NCBI GenBank assembly: GCA_022495995.1
Contig: JAFEMH010001242.1
Coordinates: 320,001 to 384,000, forward strand
DNA length: 64,000 nucleotides
From: Adenophora triphylla var. japonica
Lineage: Eukaryota; Streptophyta; Magnoliopsida; Asterales; Campanulaceae
Direction of reading: 5' to 3'
A program made the translations under genes and the position numbers. The notes beneath the pieces were generated by a model. That model saw nothing but the letters and a program-made list of their open reading frames with translations. It ran no database searches and was not told the origin of the DNA. Position 1 is the first letter of the stretch. Every line of letters starts with the position of its first letter. Positions 45,984 through 55,589 of this stretch are shown piece by piece.

Positions 45984-46277
45984 GTTTCCTCTTTACCATA
46001 ATAAATATCGCACTTTGGTCAACTACTTCGATGATCGAAAGAAAAATTAGACTTTGACCGAAAAGTTAAGTTGCACTTTGACCAAATAGTTACGAAAGTT
46101 TTGATTATTTTCATATTATTATAAAAATGGTTTTTGATGCACTAATAGAAATACCATCCATTACTATTTTTAAATTTTAAATAATTTATAGTTAACTGTT
46201 GGTCAAAGATCTACTTTAGTTGATAATAAAAAATGTTCAAAAGTGCCACATTTAGTTATTGTTTGAGACGGTGGGAG
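45984..46277. mobile_element. Degenerate Stowaway-like MITE
   Basis: TTTCCTCTTTACCATAATAA at the left, AGACGGTGGGAG at the right, TA at both borders. The inner arms (ACTTTGGTCAAC.. and GTTGGTCAAAG..) pair weakly. Confidence 0.6.
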
Positions 46278-46349
46278 TACATTAGACCTATCACAACAAG
46301 CTGATCTATGCTCAATAACAATTAGGCATCACATCAAAAATATTAAATA

Positions 46350-47211
46350 CTCCCTCCGTTTGAAGATGAACATTATGGGCTTCGGCCCATGAGCAGCCCG
46401 CTGCCTGCTGGCCTTTTATCCGCCAAGCCCACGCCTGCCAAGCCCGCCTCAACAACCCGCCAAGCCCAGCCCGTCCCATGCAGCAGGCCGGATCCTTCAT
46501 TTTGACCAACGGGCCGGGCCAAGCCTGCCGGGCTTTTAGGCCCGTAATGCCCAGCCCGCCAGCCCGCCCATTTATTGCCAATTTGATAAAACATTTAACA
46601 TTTGAATATCTAACAGTAATAGACTTGTGTCCTAGTGGTAAGCTTCCCTTTCACCTATTCCTAGGAGCCAGCCGACCAGGGTTCAATTCCCCCTCACCCC
46701 ATTCCACATTTTGTTAAAAAAAAAAAAAAAAGAAAAAAAGGGAAAAGCCCGCCCAAACCCGCCAACCTAGCTAGACGGGCAAACGGTGCGGGCCGGATCC
46801 TACCAAGACAGGCGGGCCGGAGCGGGCTTGGCCCGCGGGCCTCTCAATAGCGGGCTGGGCAATTTCTGTTATCCGTGGGCTGCCTTCAAACGGGCTGGGC
46901 CGGGCCGGGCTGGCCCGAACGTTCATCTTCACCTCCGTTCCACAATTCTACGCGCTTTTTGTGGCGGCGCGGGAATTAAGGTAAAAGATAATAAAGGTAA
47001 TGTGTTGTGAGTGTAAAAGTAAAATAGGAGATGAGCAAGCCTCAAAAAAAAAAAAAAGTAAAATAGGAGAGAGAATGAGTGTAGAGAATAGTAAATTTGA
47101 AAAGTGTTGTGAGTAGAGAGAAGTGAGTCCCATTTCCATTTTGAGAAAGTGCAGATTATTGTGGGACGCCCAAAAAGGATCTTTTTACGGATTATTGTGG
47201 GACGGATGGAG
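46350..47211. mobile_element. Composite Stowaway holding a GC-rich foldback
   Basis: The outer ends CTCCCTCCGTTTGAAGATGA and TTGTGGGACGGATGGAG with TA flanks are Stowaway-like. Inside, GAAGATGAAC (46363) and GTTCATCTTC (46920) face each other around a block rich in GGCGGGC/GCCCGCC motifs (46372-46915). That block can fold as a long GC hairpin and carries a SINE. A second Stowaway-like right end lies at 47160-47170. Confidence 0.6.
46618..46738 (+). mobile_element. tRNA-derived SINE, short
   Basis: TGTCCTAGTGGTAAG resembles the tRNA A box, and GGGTTCAATTCCCC about 50 bp later the B box. A poly(A) tail at 46716-46731 follows. No ORF is expected. The target duplication could not be recognised in the repetitive surroundings. 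Confidence 0.7.
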
Positions 47212-48349
47212 TAAAGGCCAAAATCTAAAAAAAAAGCTTTCTTTTTTTACGCTAAAAAAAGGGTTTTGTTTTTCATGCTAAATTCGAAGACGATGGTAAC
47301 CGCTCTTCACCCCGCTCTCCCACATTACCGCCTTCATCGGTCTTCAACTTCAATCTTAGTCTCGTTTCGCCGTGCTACTTTTTCGATGAGTTAATCCGTC
47401 CTAACCTCTCTCTGTTGTTGGCTGTAACTCTAATATTTCTATCCTTGATTTAGTTATCCTTGATTTAGTTATGTGGTTGTTGTTGCTGCCTTAACTAAGT
47501 CATGACCGTAAAATTAGCCTAGGTTTCGACAAGTGAACAGTTCAATGCAAATCAACAATTTCATCGTCATTGATTTCACGGATAAAAGAGTGTCGATGCA
47601 CGTCTAAAAAAGTGCTAGCGTCAGTGTAAAAAGTGTCAATTCACGTCTAAAAAAGTGTAAAAAATGCTAGTGTAAAGAGTGCCCGTACATATATTATTAA
47701 GTGTAGGTGTAAAAATTGCCAGTGTTAGTGTAAAAAAATAACAGTGTAAAGAGTGACAGTGCATGTATTAAGTGCTAGTGTAAAACAGTGCCAGCGTTAG
47801 TGTAAAAAAGTGTCAGTGCTAGTGTAAAAAATGCAAGTGTAAAAGAGTCACACCATGTATTATTAAGTGCCAACATAAAAGAGTGTATGTAAAAAGCACC
47901 AATGTTAGTGTAAAAAAATACTAGTGTAAAGAATGACAGTGCATGTATTAAGTGCTAGTATAAAATAGTGTCAGCGTTAGTGTAAAAAAATGTCAGTGCT
48001 TAAGTGTAAAAGAGTCACATTGCATGTATTAAAAGAGTGTCTGTAAAAAGCACCAATATTAGCGACAAAGATTCCTTAGTCACCTAAGCTCTTGTGGGAC
48101 AAGTTTAAGGCCACAAAGGTTTTGTCAACTAAAAGATTTCTTTGGCAACAAACTAGCTATTTGTCGCAAAAGATTTCTTTTGCAACAAAAGTGCGTTAGT
48201 CACTATATATATTTTGTGTCAAATTGATGGTCACCTAAGATTTTCTTTGAAAACAAACTATTTGTCACTTAAATCTTATGTAAGCCAACCAAATATTAGT
48301 TGGTCACCTAAAATAAGTTTTAGGTGACGAATAAGTAGTTGTCTTAAAT
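47212..48349. repeat. Intergenic, with degenerate AGTGCTAGTGTAAA array
   Basis: From about 47590 to 48060 short units such as AGTGCTAGTGTAAA and AGTGTCAGTG recur. A larger period of about 160-190 bp is visible (GACAGTGCATGTATTAAGTG at about 47753 and 47935). Further on (48060-48340) are repeated TTTGTCACCTAA-like segments. No ORF or transposon ends recognised. Confidence 0.6.
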
Positions 48350-48407
48350 ATCGTTGTATCTTGTCGTTCCGGGCAAGGTACACATCATTTGATAATCAGA
48401 GCTTTGG
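48350..48407 (+). other. 5' LTR remnant and tRNA-Met-type primer site
   Basis: CTTGTCGTTCCGGGCAAGGT and CACATCA (to 48387) match the end of the 3' LTR at about 53696-53723. The TTTGATAATCAGAGCTTTGG that follows is a slightly altered TGGTATCAGAGC primer site. Upstream of about 48350 the two LTRs no longer match, so most of the 5' LTR is lost. Confidence 0.65.
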
Positions 48408-48690
48408 GTTAATTGAAGTTTCTTCTATCCTTCTTATTCTATTTATCCATCCATCACATAATCTATCTTCTATCATCTTGTTCTTTTTTTTTTTTTTCTA
48501 AAAAAAATCTTATTTCATTTTTCGATAATCTTATTCTTCTTTCGATAAAAGTAAAAAAAAAAAAAAAACAGGTCAATTTTTTTGTGTGATTGTGATCATA
48601 AATCCAATTTTGTTCTCATTAATTTTTTGTTTTCATCAAATTCTCGGTTTCATCAATTTCTTTGTATCGTCAACTTTTCTTGGAAAAATA

Positions 48691-49160
48691 TGTGTCAAAA
48701 TTTGAAAATCTGCATGGAGAAATTCTTGGATGATATGCGAAGTAAGTTGGATTTACAAATGAGTCTCTTTCATAGGAGGCTTGATAAGATCAAAAAGTCT
48801 TATCACAAGTATCCCAACTTGCCAACGTACCCGAGAGGAAAAGAGAAGGTCCCACCACTGCGAGATTAGATGAGGGATGAATTCATGGACGAGCAATTTA
48901 GACAAATTGAAAATATTCTTCGTAACTTGGAGAGAAAAGTTAGAGAGAGTCAAAAGAGTGCAAAAAGAAAAAGAAATTGAGAAAATAGAAGTTGTTGAGG
49001 GCATAAAGGTGAGTGTTGAAACAGAAGAGGAGACTAAAATAGAAAATATTGAGGAGAGTGTCGTTGAAATGGAGAAAGAATTTGGGGATGAGGAATGTGA
49101 AGAATTAGCTACAATTGAGCTGGAAGTTGACAAACAAAGGAGGATAAAGAATATGGGTTG
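48691..49160 (+). pseudogene. Damaged coding remnant of the host LTR element
   Basis: Two short open segments (about 48691-48869 and 48877-49161, different frames) encode charged, Lys/Glu-rich sequence following the primer site. Position suggests a gag or leader ORF, but I recognise no Gag, zinc-knuckle or pol motif. No RT is present anywhere in this element. Confidence 0.4.
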
Positions 49161-49369
49161 ATTGAATTGGATAACATCATGTCAAATATTTGTGGTTATT
49201 AGGATCATCTCGACACCCCAAGTTCGAGTTTATCATCAAATTTGTTCATCAAGAGATTGATAAATTCTCATTTTGTTTCGAGTCGAAGGGCCGATTGGAT
49301 TAGTTGTATCACGAATTCTGTCAAGTTCCATGTTCAATGGTCATACATAGAAGATATGCGAGCTTCAGT

Positions 49370-49892
49370 TTGGAGTCCTAAACCAAGGAAGAAAAGGGGC
49401 CTAAGTCGGAGGGGTTTATGGAGATCAAAAGGTGTTCAAAGCAGTGAAGAATTCTGCTCGTGGCTTGGGTCTGCGCCAGGCGGCCGCATGGGGAGGGCCG
49501 AGGCGTGCGCCTCATTGGCCGAGGCAGGTGGCCAAGGTTTGCCAACGCGAGGCGGCCGCAGAGGAAGGCTTGAGGCTGAGGCGCGCCAAGTCCGGCCGAG
49601 GTTTTGGGTTTTGTTTTGTTTCCTTATTTGATTAGAACTCTTCTTAAATTAGATTTAGGGTTTCCTTGTAACTATATAAGCATAATTTCGGCCTAGAACA
49701 CATTGTAGCAACATATTAGAGAGACTAATAACATATTGGCTTGGCAATTGCCCCCGGACGTAGTTCACGAGTTGGTGAATGAACCGGGTAAACAACTCTT
49801 GTGTTCTTGTGTGTGATTGTTTCTTTCTTGTACGTGTGGGTGTGTTGATTTCTTTGTGTTGATTGCAACGGGGGAGCACCAAATTCACAACA
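49370..49892 (+). repeat. 5' LTR of non-autonomous copia element
   Basis: Matches the 3' LTR (51539-52065) except for its missing first ~8-10 bases (TGTTGGGA) and a patch at about 49560-49610. It ends CACAACA directly before the primer site. It contains two GGCGGCCGC motifs (49479, 49551) and a TATATAAG box near 49673. Confidence 0.88.
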
Positions 49893-49894
49893 AC

Positions 49895-49906
49895 TGGTAT
49901 CAGAGC
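49895..49906 (+). other. tRNA-Met primer binding site of copia element
   Basis: TGGTATCAGAGC, complementary to the 3' end of initiator tRNA-Met, lies three bases after the 5' LTR. Confidence 0.9.
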
Positions 49907-49988
49907 TTTGGTTCGGAGGATTCAAAATTTTTTCATTAGTTGATTAATTTTGAATCGCGTTCTTGGGGATTTTGGTGAAGCAGTCAAG

Positions 49989-51172
49989 ATGAAGAACCAT
50001 ATCGAGAAATTCAGCGGTGTGAATTTCACGTTTTGGAAGACAAGGATTGAAGACTACCTTTATTGTAAGGATCTTCATAAGCCCTTGAAGGAGAAGCCCG
50101 AAGACATGTCACAAGGGGATTGGGAGACGTTGGATCGGAAGGCGTTAGGAGCGGTAAGGAGTGCCCTAACCGACGACGTTGCACGGCACGCGATGGAGGC
50201 CAAGACAACGGTGGAGTTGCTACAAACGCCGTCGGACATGTATGAGAAGCCGTCGAATATCAATAAGGTGCATTTGATAAAGAGGTTTGCGAATGCGAAG
50301 ATGTCGTAGGGGCGACGGCAAGTCATATCGGCAATTTCAAAGGTATGGTGGACCAATTGAAAAGTGTTGATATTACTTTCTCCGATGAAGTGCTAGCTTG
50401 TTTTCTTCTAAAATCGTTGCCTGATAGTTGGGAGGTTACTGTCACAACGATTAGTACGTCGAAAACGGCATTGGTGTATACGGAGGTTAGAGATCTCGTC
50501 CTGCAAGAGGAGTTGCGAAGGAAGGAGAAAAGGGGAGAATCGTCCGTAGATGGGGCTGCACTTAGGGTGGAGAGAAAAAGGGGTGGACCTAAGGGGAAAA
50601 AGGTCAAGTGCTACAATTGTGGTGAATTGGGGCACATCAGTTATGACTGTCCGGGAAAAGGTGGTTGTGCTAACGTGGTGGATGATGGTGGTGATGTATT
50701 AATCCTAGGGGAGGAGCAGTCGGGTGAAGATTGGGTGTTGGATTCTGGAGCTTCTTGTCATGCTAGTGGGGATGCAGAATCAATGAAGCATTACAAAACT
50801 GGAGATTTTGGGGTTCTCTATCTTGGTGATGGTCAACCATTGAAGATCAAAGGTAAGGGGGATGTAATGATGAAGACACCTAACGGGGCTGTTTTACAAC
50901 TACACGACGTGATGCATGTTCCGGATTTGAGGAGGAGAGTGATTTCTGTGGGACAACTTGACAGTGAAGGGTATGGTGTTTCTTTCATTGGTGGGTCTTG
51001 GGAAGTCACAAAAGGGGCTAAGGTGTTGGCTCATGGGGTTAAGGGGAAGACGTTGTACTCTACCTACAATGTCGTTTTTCGTTCCGGTGGGAGCAAGAGG
51101 CTTAAGAACCGGCTTTGTTGGTGTAAAAGGGAGACATCAAGAAACGGTATGTTGGGGAGGACACAAAGTTGA
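49989..51172 (+). pseudogene. Copia gag-protease ORF, no RT, RNase H or integrase core
   Basis: The gag frame opens at 49989 (MKNHIEKFSG, then FTFWKTRIEDYL) and stops at 50309. One frameshift later it continues at 50345-51172. The second part holds a CCHC knuckle (CYNCGELGHISYDC, about 50611) and the aspartic protease active site (VLDSGASCHAS, about 50738). It then has the LHDVMHVPDLRRRVISVGQL block typical of copia proteins and breaks off just before the integrase zinc finger region. From 51173 to 51538 no integrase or RT domain is recognisable, so the element lost about 3 kb of pol and depends on helper elements. Confidence 0.88.
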
Positions 51173-51538
51173 TCAACGCGGTGTGGATGTCCAAGGGCCC
51201 TAACAGAGAGCGGATTCGGCACCAAGAACAGTCGATGCAAGAAACAAGGTGTGTCCAAGTTTCAAGGGGAGGCATTGCGAGGAAGGTGGGTCTGGAGGGA
51301 GAAGGCGAAGTTAGACTTGCGGGGAGAAATCAAGGTAGAAGCTGATTTGGGGAGGCAAGAACGATCTAACACGGGGAGGTTGAAACGTCGCTTGGTTTCA
51401 ACTCGCCTTAGTACTTGAGGAGAGGTGTGGTAGTGTCAAGCCAATATGGAATGGGGAAAATGTGTTCGAAGGTCTTTACTCCGTGGTGGGAGTTAATGGG
51501 TGATTCTATGTTTGTTAGTTTAGTCTCCGGTGGGAGAT

Positions 51539-52065
51539 TGTTGGGATTGGAGTCCTAAACCAAGGAAGAAAAGGGGCCTAAGTCGGAGGGGTTTATGGAG
51601 ATCAAAAGGTGTTCAAAGCAGTGAAGAATTCTGCTCGTGGCTTGGGTCTGCGCCAGGCGGCCGCATGGGGAGGGCCGAGGCGTGCGCCTCATTGGCCGAG
51701 GCAGGTGGCCAAGGTTTGCCAACGCGAGGCGGCCGCATGGAAGGCTTGAGGCGGGCGCCTCAAGCTGGCCGAGGTTTTGGGTTTTGTTTTGTTTCCTTAT
51801 TTGATTAGAACTCTTCTTAAATTAGATTTAGGGTTTCCTTGTAACTATATAAGCATAATTTCGGCCTAGAACACATTGTAGCAACATATTAGAGAGACTA
51901 ATAACATATTGGCTTGGCAATTGCCCCCGGACGTAGTTCACGAGTTGGTGAATGAACCGGGTAAACAACTCTTGTGTTCTTGTGTGTGATTGTTTCTTTC
52001 TTGTACGTGTGGGTGTGTTGATTTCTTTGTGTTGATTGCAACGGGGGAGCACCAAATTCACAACA
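51539..52065 (+). repeat. 3' LTR of non-autonomous copia element
   Basis: 527 bp, starting TGTTGGGATTGGAGTCC right after the purine-rich GGTGGGAGAT tract and ending CACAACA. Identical to the 5' LTR over long stretches on both sides of one divergent GC-rich patch (about 51733-51770). Confidence 0.92.
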
Positions 52066-52222
52066 GTTCAATGGTCATACATAGAAGATATGCGAGCTTC
52101 AGTTTGGAAGGGAAAATTTGAGCATAAAATATTTATAAAGTTGCTTCATTCGAGGATAGTGATTCATTCCCATTTGATCTCGGTGTGGATTTGAGGACAA
52201 ATCCCTTTCAAGAGGAGGGGAA

Positions 52223-53723
52223 TGGTGTGTTTGGCAAGGTCAATCAATACTTAGATCGTACTCCCGGGCTAGCTCGCAAGCCTTAAGGCCGAGGTTTCGC
52301 TCTCTGACCCACTAAACACCTTTTCAATTGGGTTAACCACAGCCCATTACATGCCTCCAAAAGTCCAATGTATGAGCCTTATATATATTGCACTAAATTT
52401 CCACAATTTTTCGATGTGTGATGTGGGATATCACATGCTCTCGGCTAGGGACTTTTCGAAAATAAAGTTCATCATTTTATTAATCAAGTTTCATGTTCAA
52501 GCAAACAAAAATCAAATCATTTGAAACATAACTTAGATTTAAAATTAGTTCAAGTAGATTTGAAAACTTAGACAGTCATCCACTTTTATACTCACAACAT
52601 AAATATATGTATTCGTATAAAATATGATCAAGAGAGAAGTCCATGAAAGAGCCATATTTATGACCATAGTATAAGCATTTTTATACTCATAAATATGGTG
52701 GCGGACCGCAAATAATTTCGAGCACTTTTGGGATTCTCAGTATTGTTTAGATTCATTTTCCATTGTTGTTTCACATTTCTCAATATGGAATTATAGAATG
52801 AACTTATCTTTAGGACTTATTTATACATTTATTACTTTTTTTTTTTTTGATTACGCAGGTTCCCCAGCTTCGCCGGATCAATCCTGGACCACCAGGTACC
52901 GGCCCCTCAGTATGCTGGCGGAGGTAAATCGCGGGATGTGCCCTATGCACAGGTGGTGACAAAGACCCTTATACTCCTGGCCCCAAGGGAGCCCTCCTAC
53001 AAGGCATTCACACTCTTACAACACCAAATGGCTGCTCCAGCTGCTCCTGCCGAGGCAATTACATCACTATTACAACACCAAATGGCTGCTCCAGTGCTCC
53101 TGCCAAGATTTGAACTCCCCACACTGAGGTTGCAAGCCCAGCAGTGCTGCTTCCTTAACTGCACGGATGTGCCCCGGGGGGCTCCTAAGGACCCTGAAAC
53201 CCAAAGTAGGAATTAAATCACAAAGATTTCCCTTGAGGAGAATCGAACCGGTGACCTCCCCTACGGGAAGCCACCAAGATACCGCTGGGCCAAAGCCACT
53301 TAGGTTTATTACTTTGTTTATCCTAAACTTGGAAGGTTATTCCAATAAGGCTATAAATACCTAATTCTAGTCATTGTAAGATATATAACTTTCATGAATG
53401 AAATATTGAGAGTGATTTCTCTTTAGTTATTGAGTCAACTGTTTGAGCTTCAAGTGTAAACTTGTGGCACTCGTTGTTATCTGACTTATCAATTGGTCTT
53501 AAACAACCCATTGTGGCGTCATTCACTAGCCCAAGTTAAACAGAGGTTTTGATTTCACCATCCATCTCAATTCATTTAAGTTTTCGATTTGGGTCACATT
53601 TGGGGGCATTGAGTGAGTCAAGGTATCCACATATCTTCTTTCGATTCTTCGGTTAGAACAATCTAAGATCTAAGGTTCCTTTTGGATCGTTGGGTCTTGT
53701 CGTTCCGAACGAGGTTCACATCA
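52223..53723 (+). repeat. 3' LTR of host LTR retrotransposon, split by a SINE
   Basis: A purine tract (AGAGGAGGGGAA, 52211-52222) precedes TGGTGTGTTTGGC. The LTR ends GAGGTTCACATCA at 53723. Without the 477-bp SINE plus target repeat the LTR would be about 1.0 kb. A TATAAATA-like stretch is at about 53350. Confidence 0.7.
52839..53304 (-). mobile_element. tRNA-derived SINE, 466 bp, 11-bp target duplication
   Basis: Target duplication TTTATTACTTT at 52828-52838 and 53305-53315. On the minus strand the element starts CCTAAGTGGCTTTGGCCCAG with an A-box-like TGGCCCAGCGGTA and a B box GGTTCGATTCTCC, and ends in an A tail (T run at 52836-52848 on the plus strand). The middle carries a direct repeat of about 33 bp (TTACAACACCAAATGGCTGC twice, 53017 and 53070). 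Confidence 0.9.
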
Positions 53724-54125
53724 AGAATCTTAAAACAAGACGGAGGGAGTACAATTTTGGATAAGAAATTCCAAAAGGATCACCACTAGCTTCTAGTAGT
53801 GTTTTGAAACTTGCGACAATGAGAGGGTCCAAGGCATTATGGGCTCAAATCAATCTAGTAGTTCACTTCAAAAGGCTTATGATATGTTTATGTTACATGA
53901 TAGATGTGTATGCCATAGTAATTTTCAAAAGGGGTCGGGATTGCTTATGAAATAAAATTATAAATTTCATATAGAAATTTGGCATTAAGGGGGTCAAAAT
54001 GGTATTATATATAGTGCTAAATTTACACAAATAAAGAGGGTGCAAATGGTCAAAAATAATTTTTTAGTATACATTTTAAAAATTGTAAGGTACTAAAATG
54101 ACATTTTCTAAAACTTAGGCCTTCG
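53724..54125. repeat. Mosaic of transposon fragments between LTR elements
   Basis: A Stowaway right end (GACGGAGGGAGTA, about 53740) abuts the third copy of the TMEM208 intron segment (about 53755-53830). It is followed by AT-rich sequence whose right border (GTGGTTTCGCCACTATG, about 54128) resembles an hAT-type terminus. Confidence 0.5.
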
Positions 54126-55390
54126 CGTGGTTTCGCCACTATGGGGGTTATATTATTCTTTGATGACGCCACAGCTTTTCGGGGTCAGGAGCGGTTCAAG
54201 GATATCTGGCTAGGATATATTTGGTGGTTTTGCGTACCTAGATCACAACACAAACAAGCACCGTTAAGGTCGAAGTTGGATGTTACTCCAACTCAGGCCC
54301 TCGGGTGTGAGAGTAAGAATACTGAGTAATAAGGCTTTGAATACCTTTGGAGTGTGTGTGTTTAGGTGTAGAGAGTAAAAGAGTTTACTCAATTGTCTAT
54401 GGAACTTACCTTGCCCAAGGGGGTAAAGGCCTTCTATTTATAGGCAATGCCATGGTGCTTGTTGAGGTAAGCAATGAGATCAGCCCTAGGGGGCACTTTG
54501 GTATTTGACCAGCTACACGTGTCCGCAGCTAATTGGTCCTGACAGGGAGGGAACATTGACTGTCCAGGGGACATGGCTGAAAGGGACATGAGCCGTGTAG
54601 CCGGCTTATTGCATTAAAATGGAATAGTAGGCGCCGGACTGAGCCGCATTGAATGCGTGATGGGGGAGCCGGCAAGTGGCCTGTCAGAGCCAGTAAGCTA
54701 ACTTGCCCAGTAAGGCTTGACATTAACCGGGAAGCAAGATGTGCCCGCGGTCAACGTTGTGCCCGCAGCCAAAGATATAAGCCGCGAGCACGGTTGATGC
54801 GGGCATGATTCATGCGGGCACGGATCCAGAAAGGTGGTCCCAATGGTCCTCGAAGAGGATGATGCGAGGAGGGACACGATCTTGACCACAAGGGCCTATT
54901 TGTCCGCGGTCTCCCCTCCAGCGGTCTAGGAACTGCCACGTCACTGGTTCCTTGGACTAGACCGAGCGCGGGCCCGGTCCAGTAGATCCGGGCTCATCAA
55001 TGGCCCCTAGCTCCAAGTGTGATTATTTATGGTCTGAGTGAGGAGCTACTAGAAGCTCGGTCTGCCTCAACTGCTCCTCGCGCGAGCACCAGTGTTAGCG
55101 CTTTTGTTGCTGTTGCCTGGCCCCATGGGCCTAGGGGAACGTTCGGGAGGCACCAGTGAGTGACACGTGGTCCCTTGCATGGCGTGCCTCCCGGTTAACA
55201 GGGGGGGCCCCTTGGCAGATGAAAAGACGGGTTAGTGGTACGTCAGGGGTACGTGTCGCTCATCCAAGGGGGGTAATAAATGCAAAAGGCATTTAATTTT
55301 TGAATTTTCAAACGTTTGGAAACGGTTCAGGGTCCGAGGTAGGATTTGTGGGCTAATTAATACGGGTTAACGGGTTAACCCGCATAGGTA
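54126..55390 (-). repeat. Probable 3' LTR / untranslated end of Tat-lineage element
   Basis: GC-rich sequence of the same character as the Tat element to its right, without a supported ORF. By position, beyond the antisense ORF and upstream of unrelated repeats, it should be the 3' LTR. The partner LTR lies outside the window, so neither border can be confirmed. Confidence 0.45.
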
Positions 55391-55394
55391 GGCC

Positions 55395-55402
55395 TTATAA
55401 AT
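55395..55402 (+). promoter_or_regulatory. TATA box for the antisense ORF
   Basis: TTATAAATACC lies about 190 bp before the ATG of the antisense ORF. A CT-rich leader follows, with a possible 5' UTR intron (GTAAGT donor at 55527, acceptor TTTCTGAG near 55578). Confidence 0.6.
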
Positions 55403-55589
55403 ACCAAACCCTTAATCCTCAAACCCTTTTTACCGTTTCCAAACCTTCAGAGAGCTTTTGAGAGAGAAATCCTGCTGCGAAATCCAAGCTAGTGCTTTCC
55501 GAATCCCTTTCTCAATCCTTCTCTCGTAAGTATTGGGTGCTTTTCTTCTTCATCTCCTTCTACTTTTTCTTTTCTGAGTTTTGAACGAG

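Noticed and set aside
46618..46738. Intact tRNA gene
   Set aside because: A- and B-box-like motifs are present, but no acceptor stem pairing, and a poly(A) tail follows; better read as a SINE.
48753..49133. 126-aa Ser/Thr-rich minus-strand frame
   Set aside because: Complement of a Glu/Lys-rich plus-strand stretch inside an LTR element; no start context or domain.
52950..53304. Plus-strand 92-aa and 65-aa frames
   Set aside because: They lie wholly inside the minus-strand SINE with target duplications, so they are not genes.
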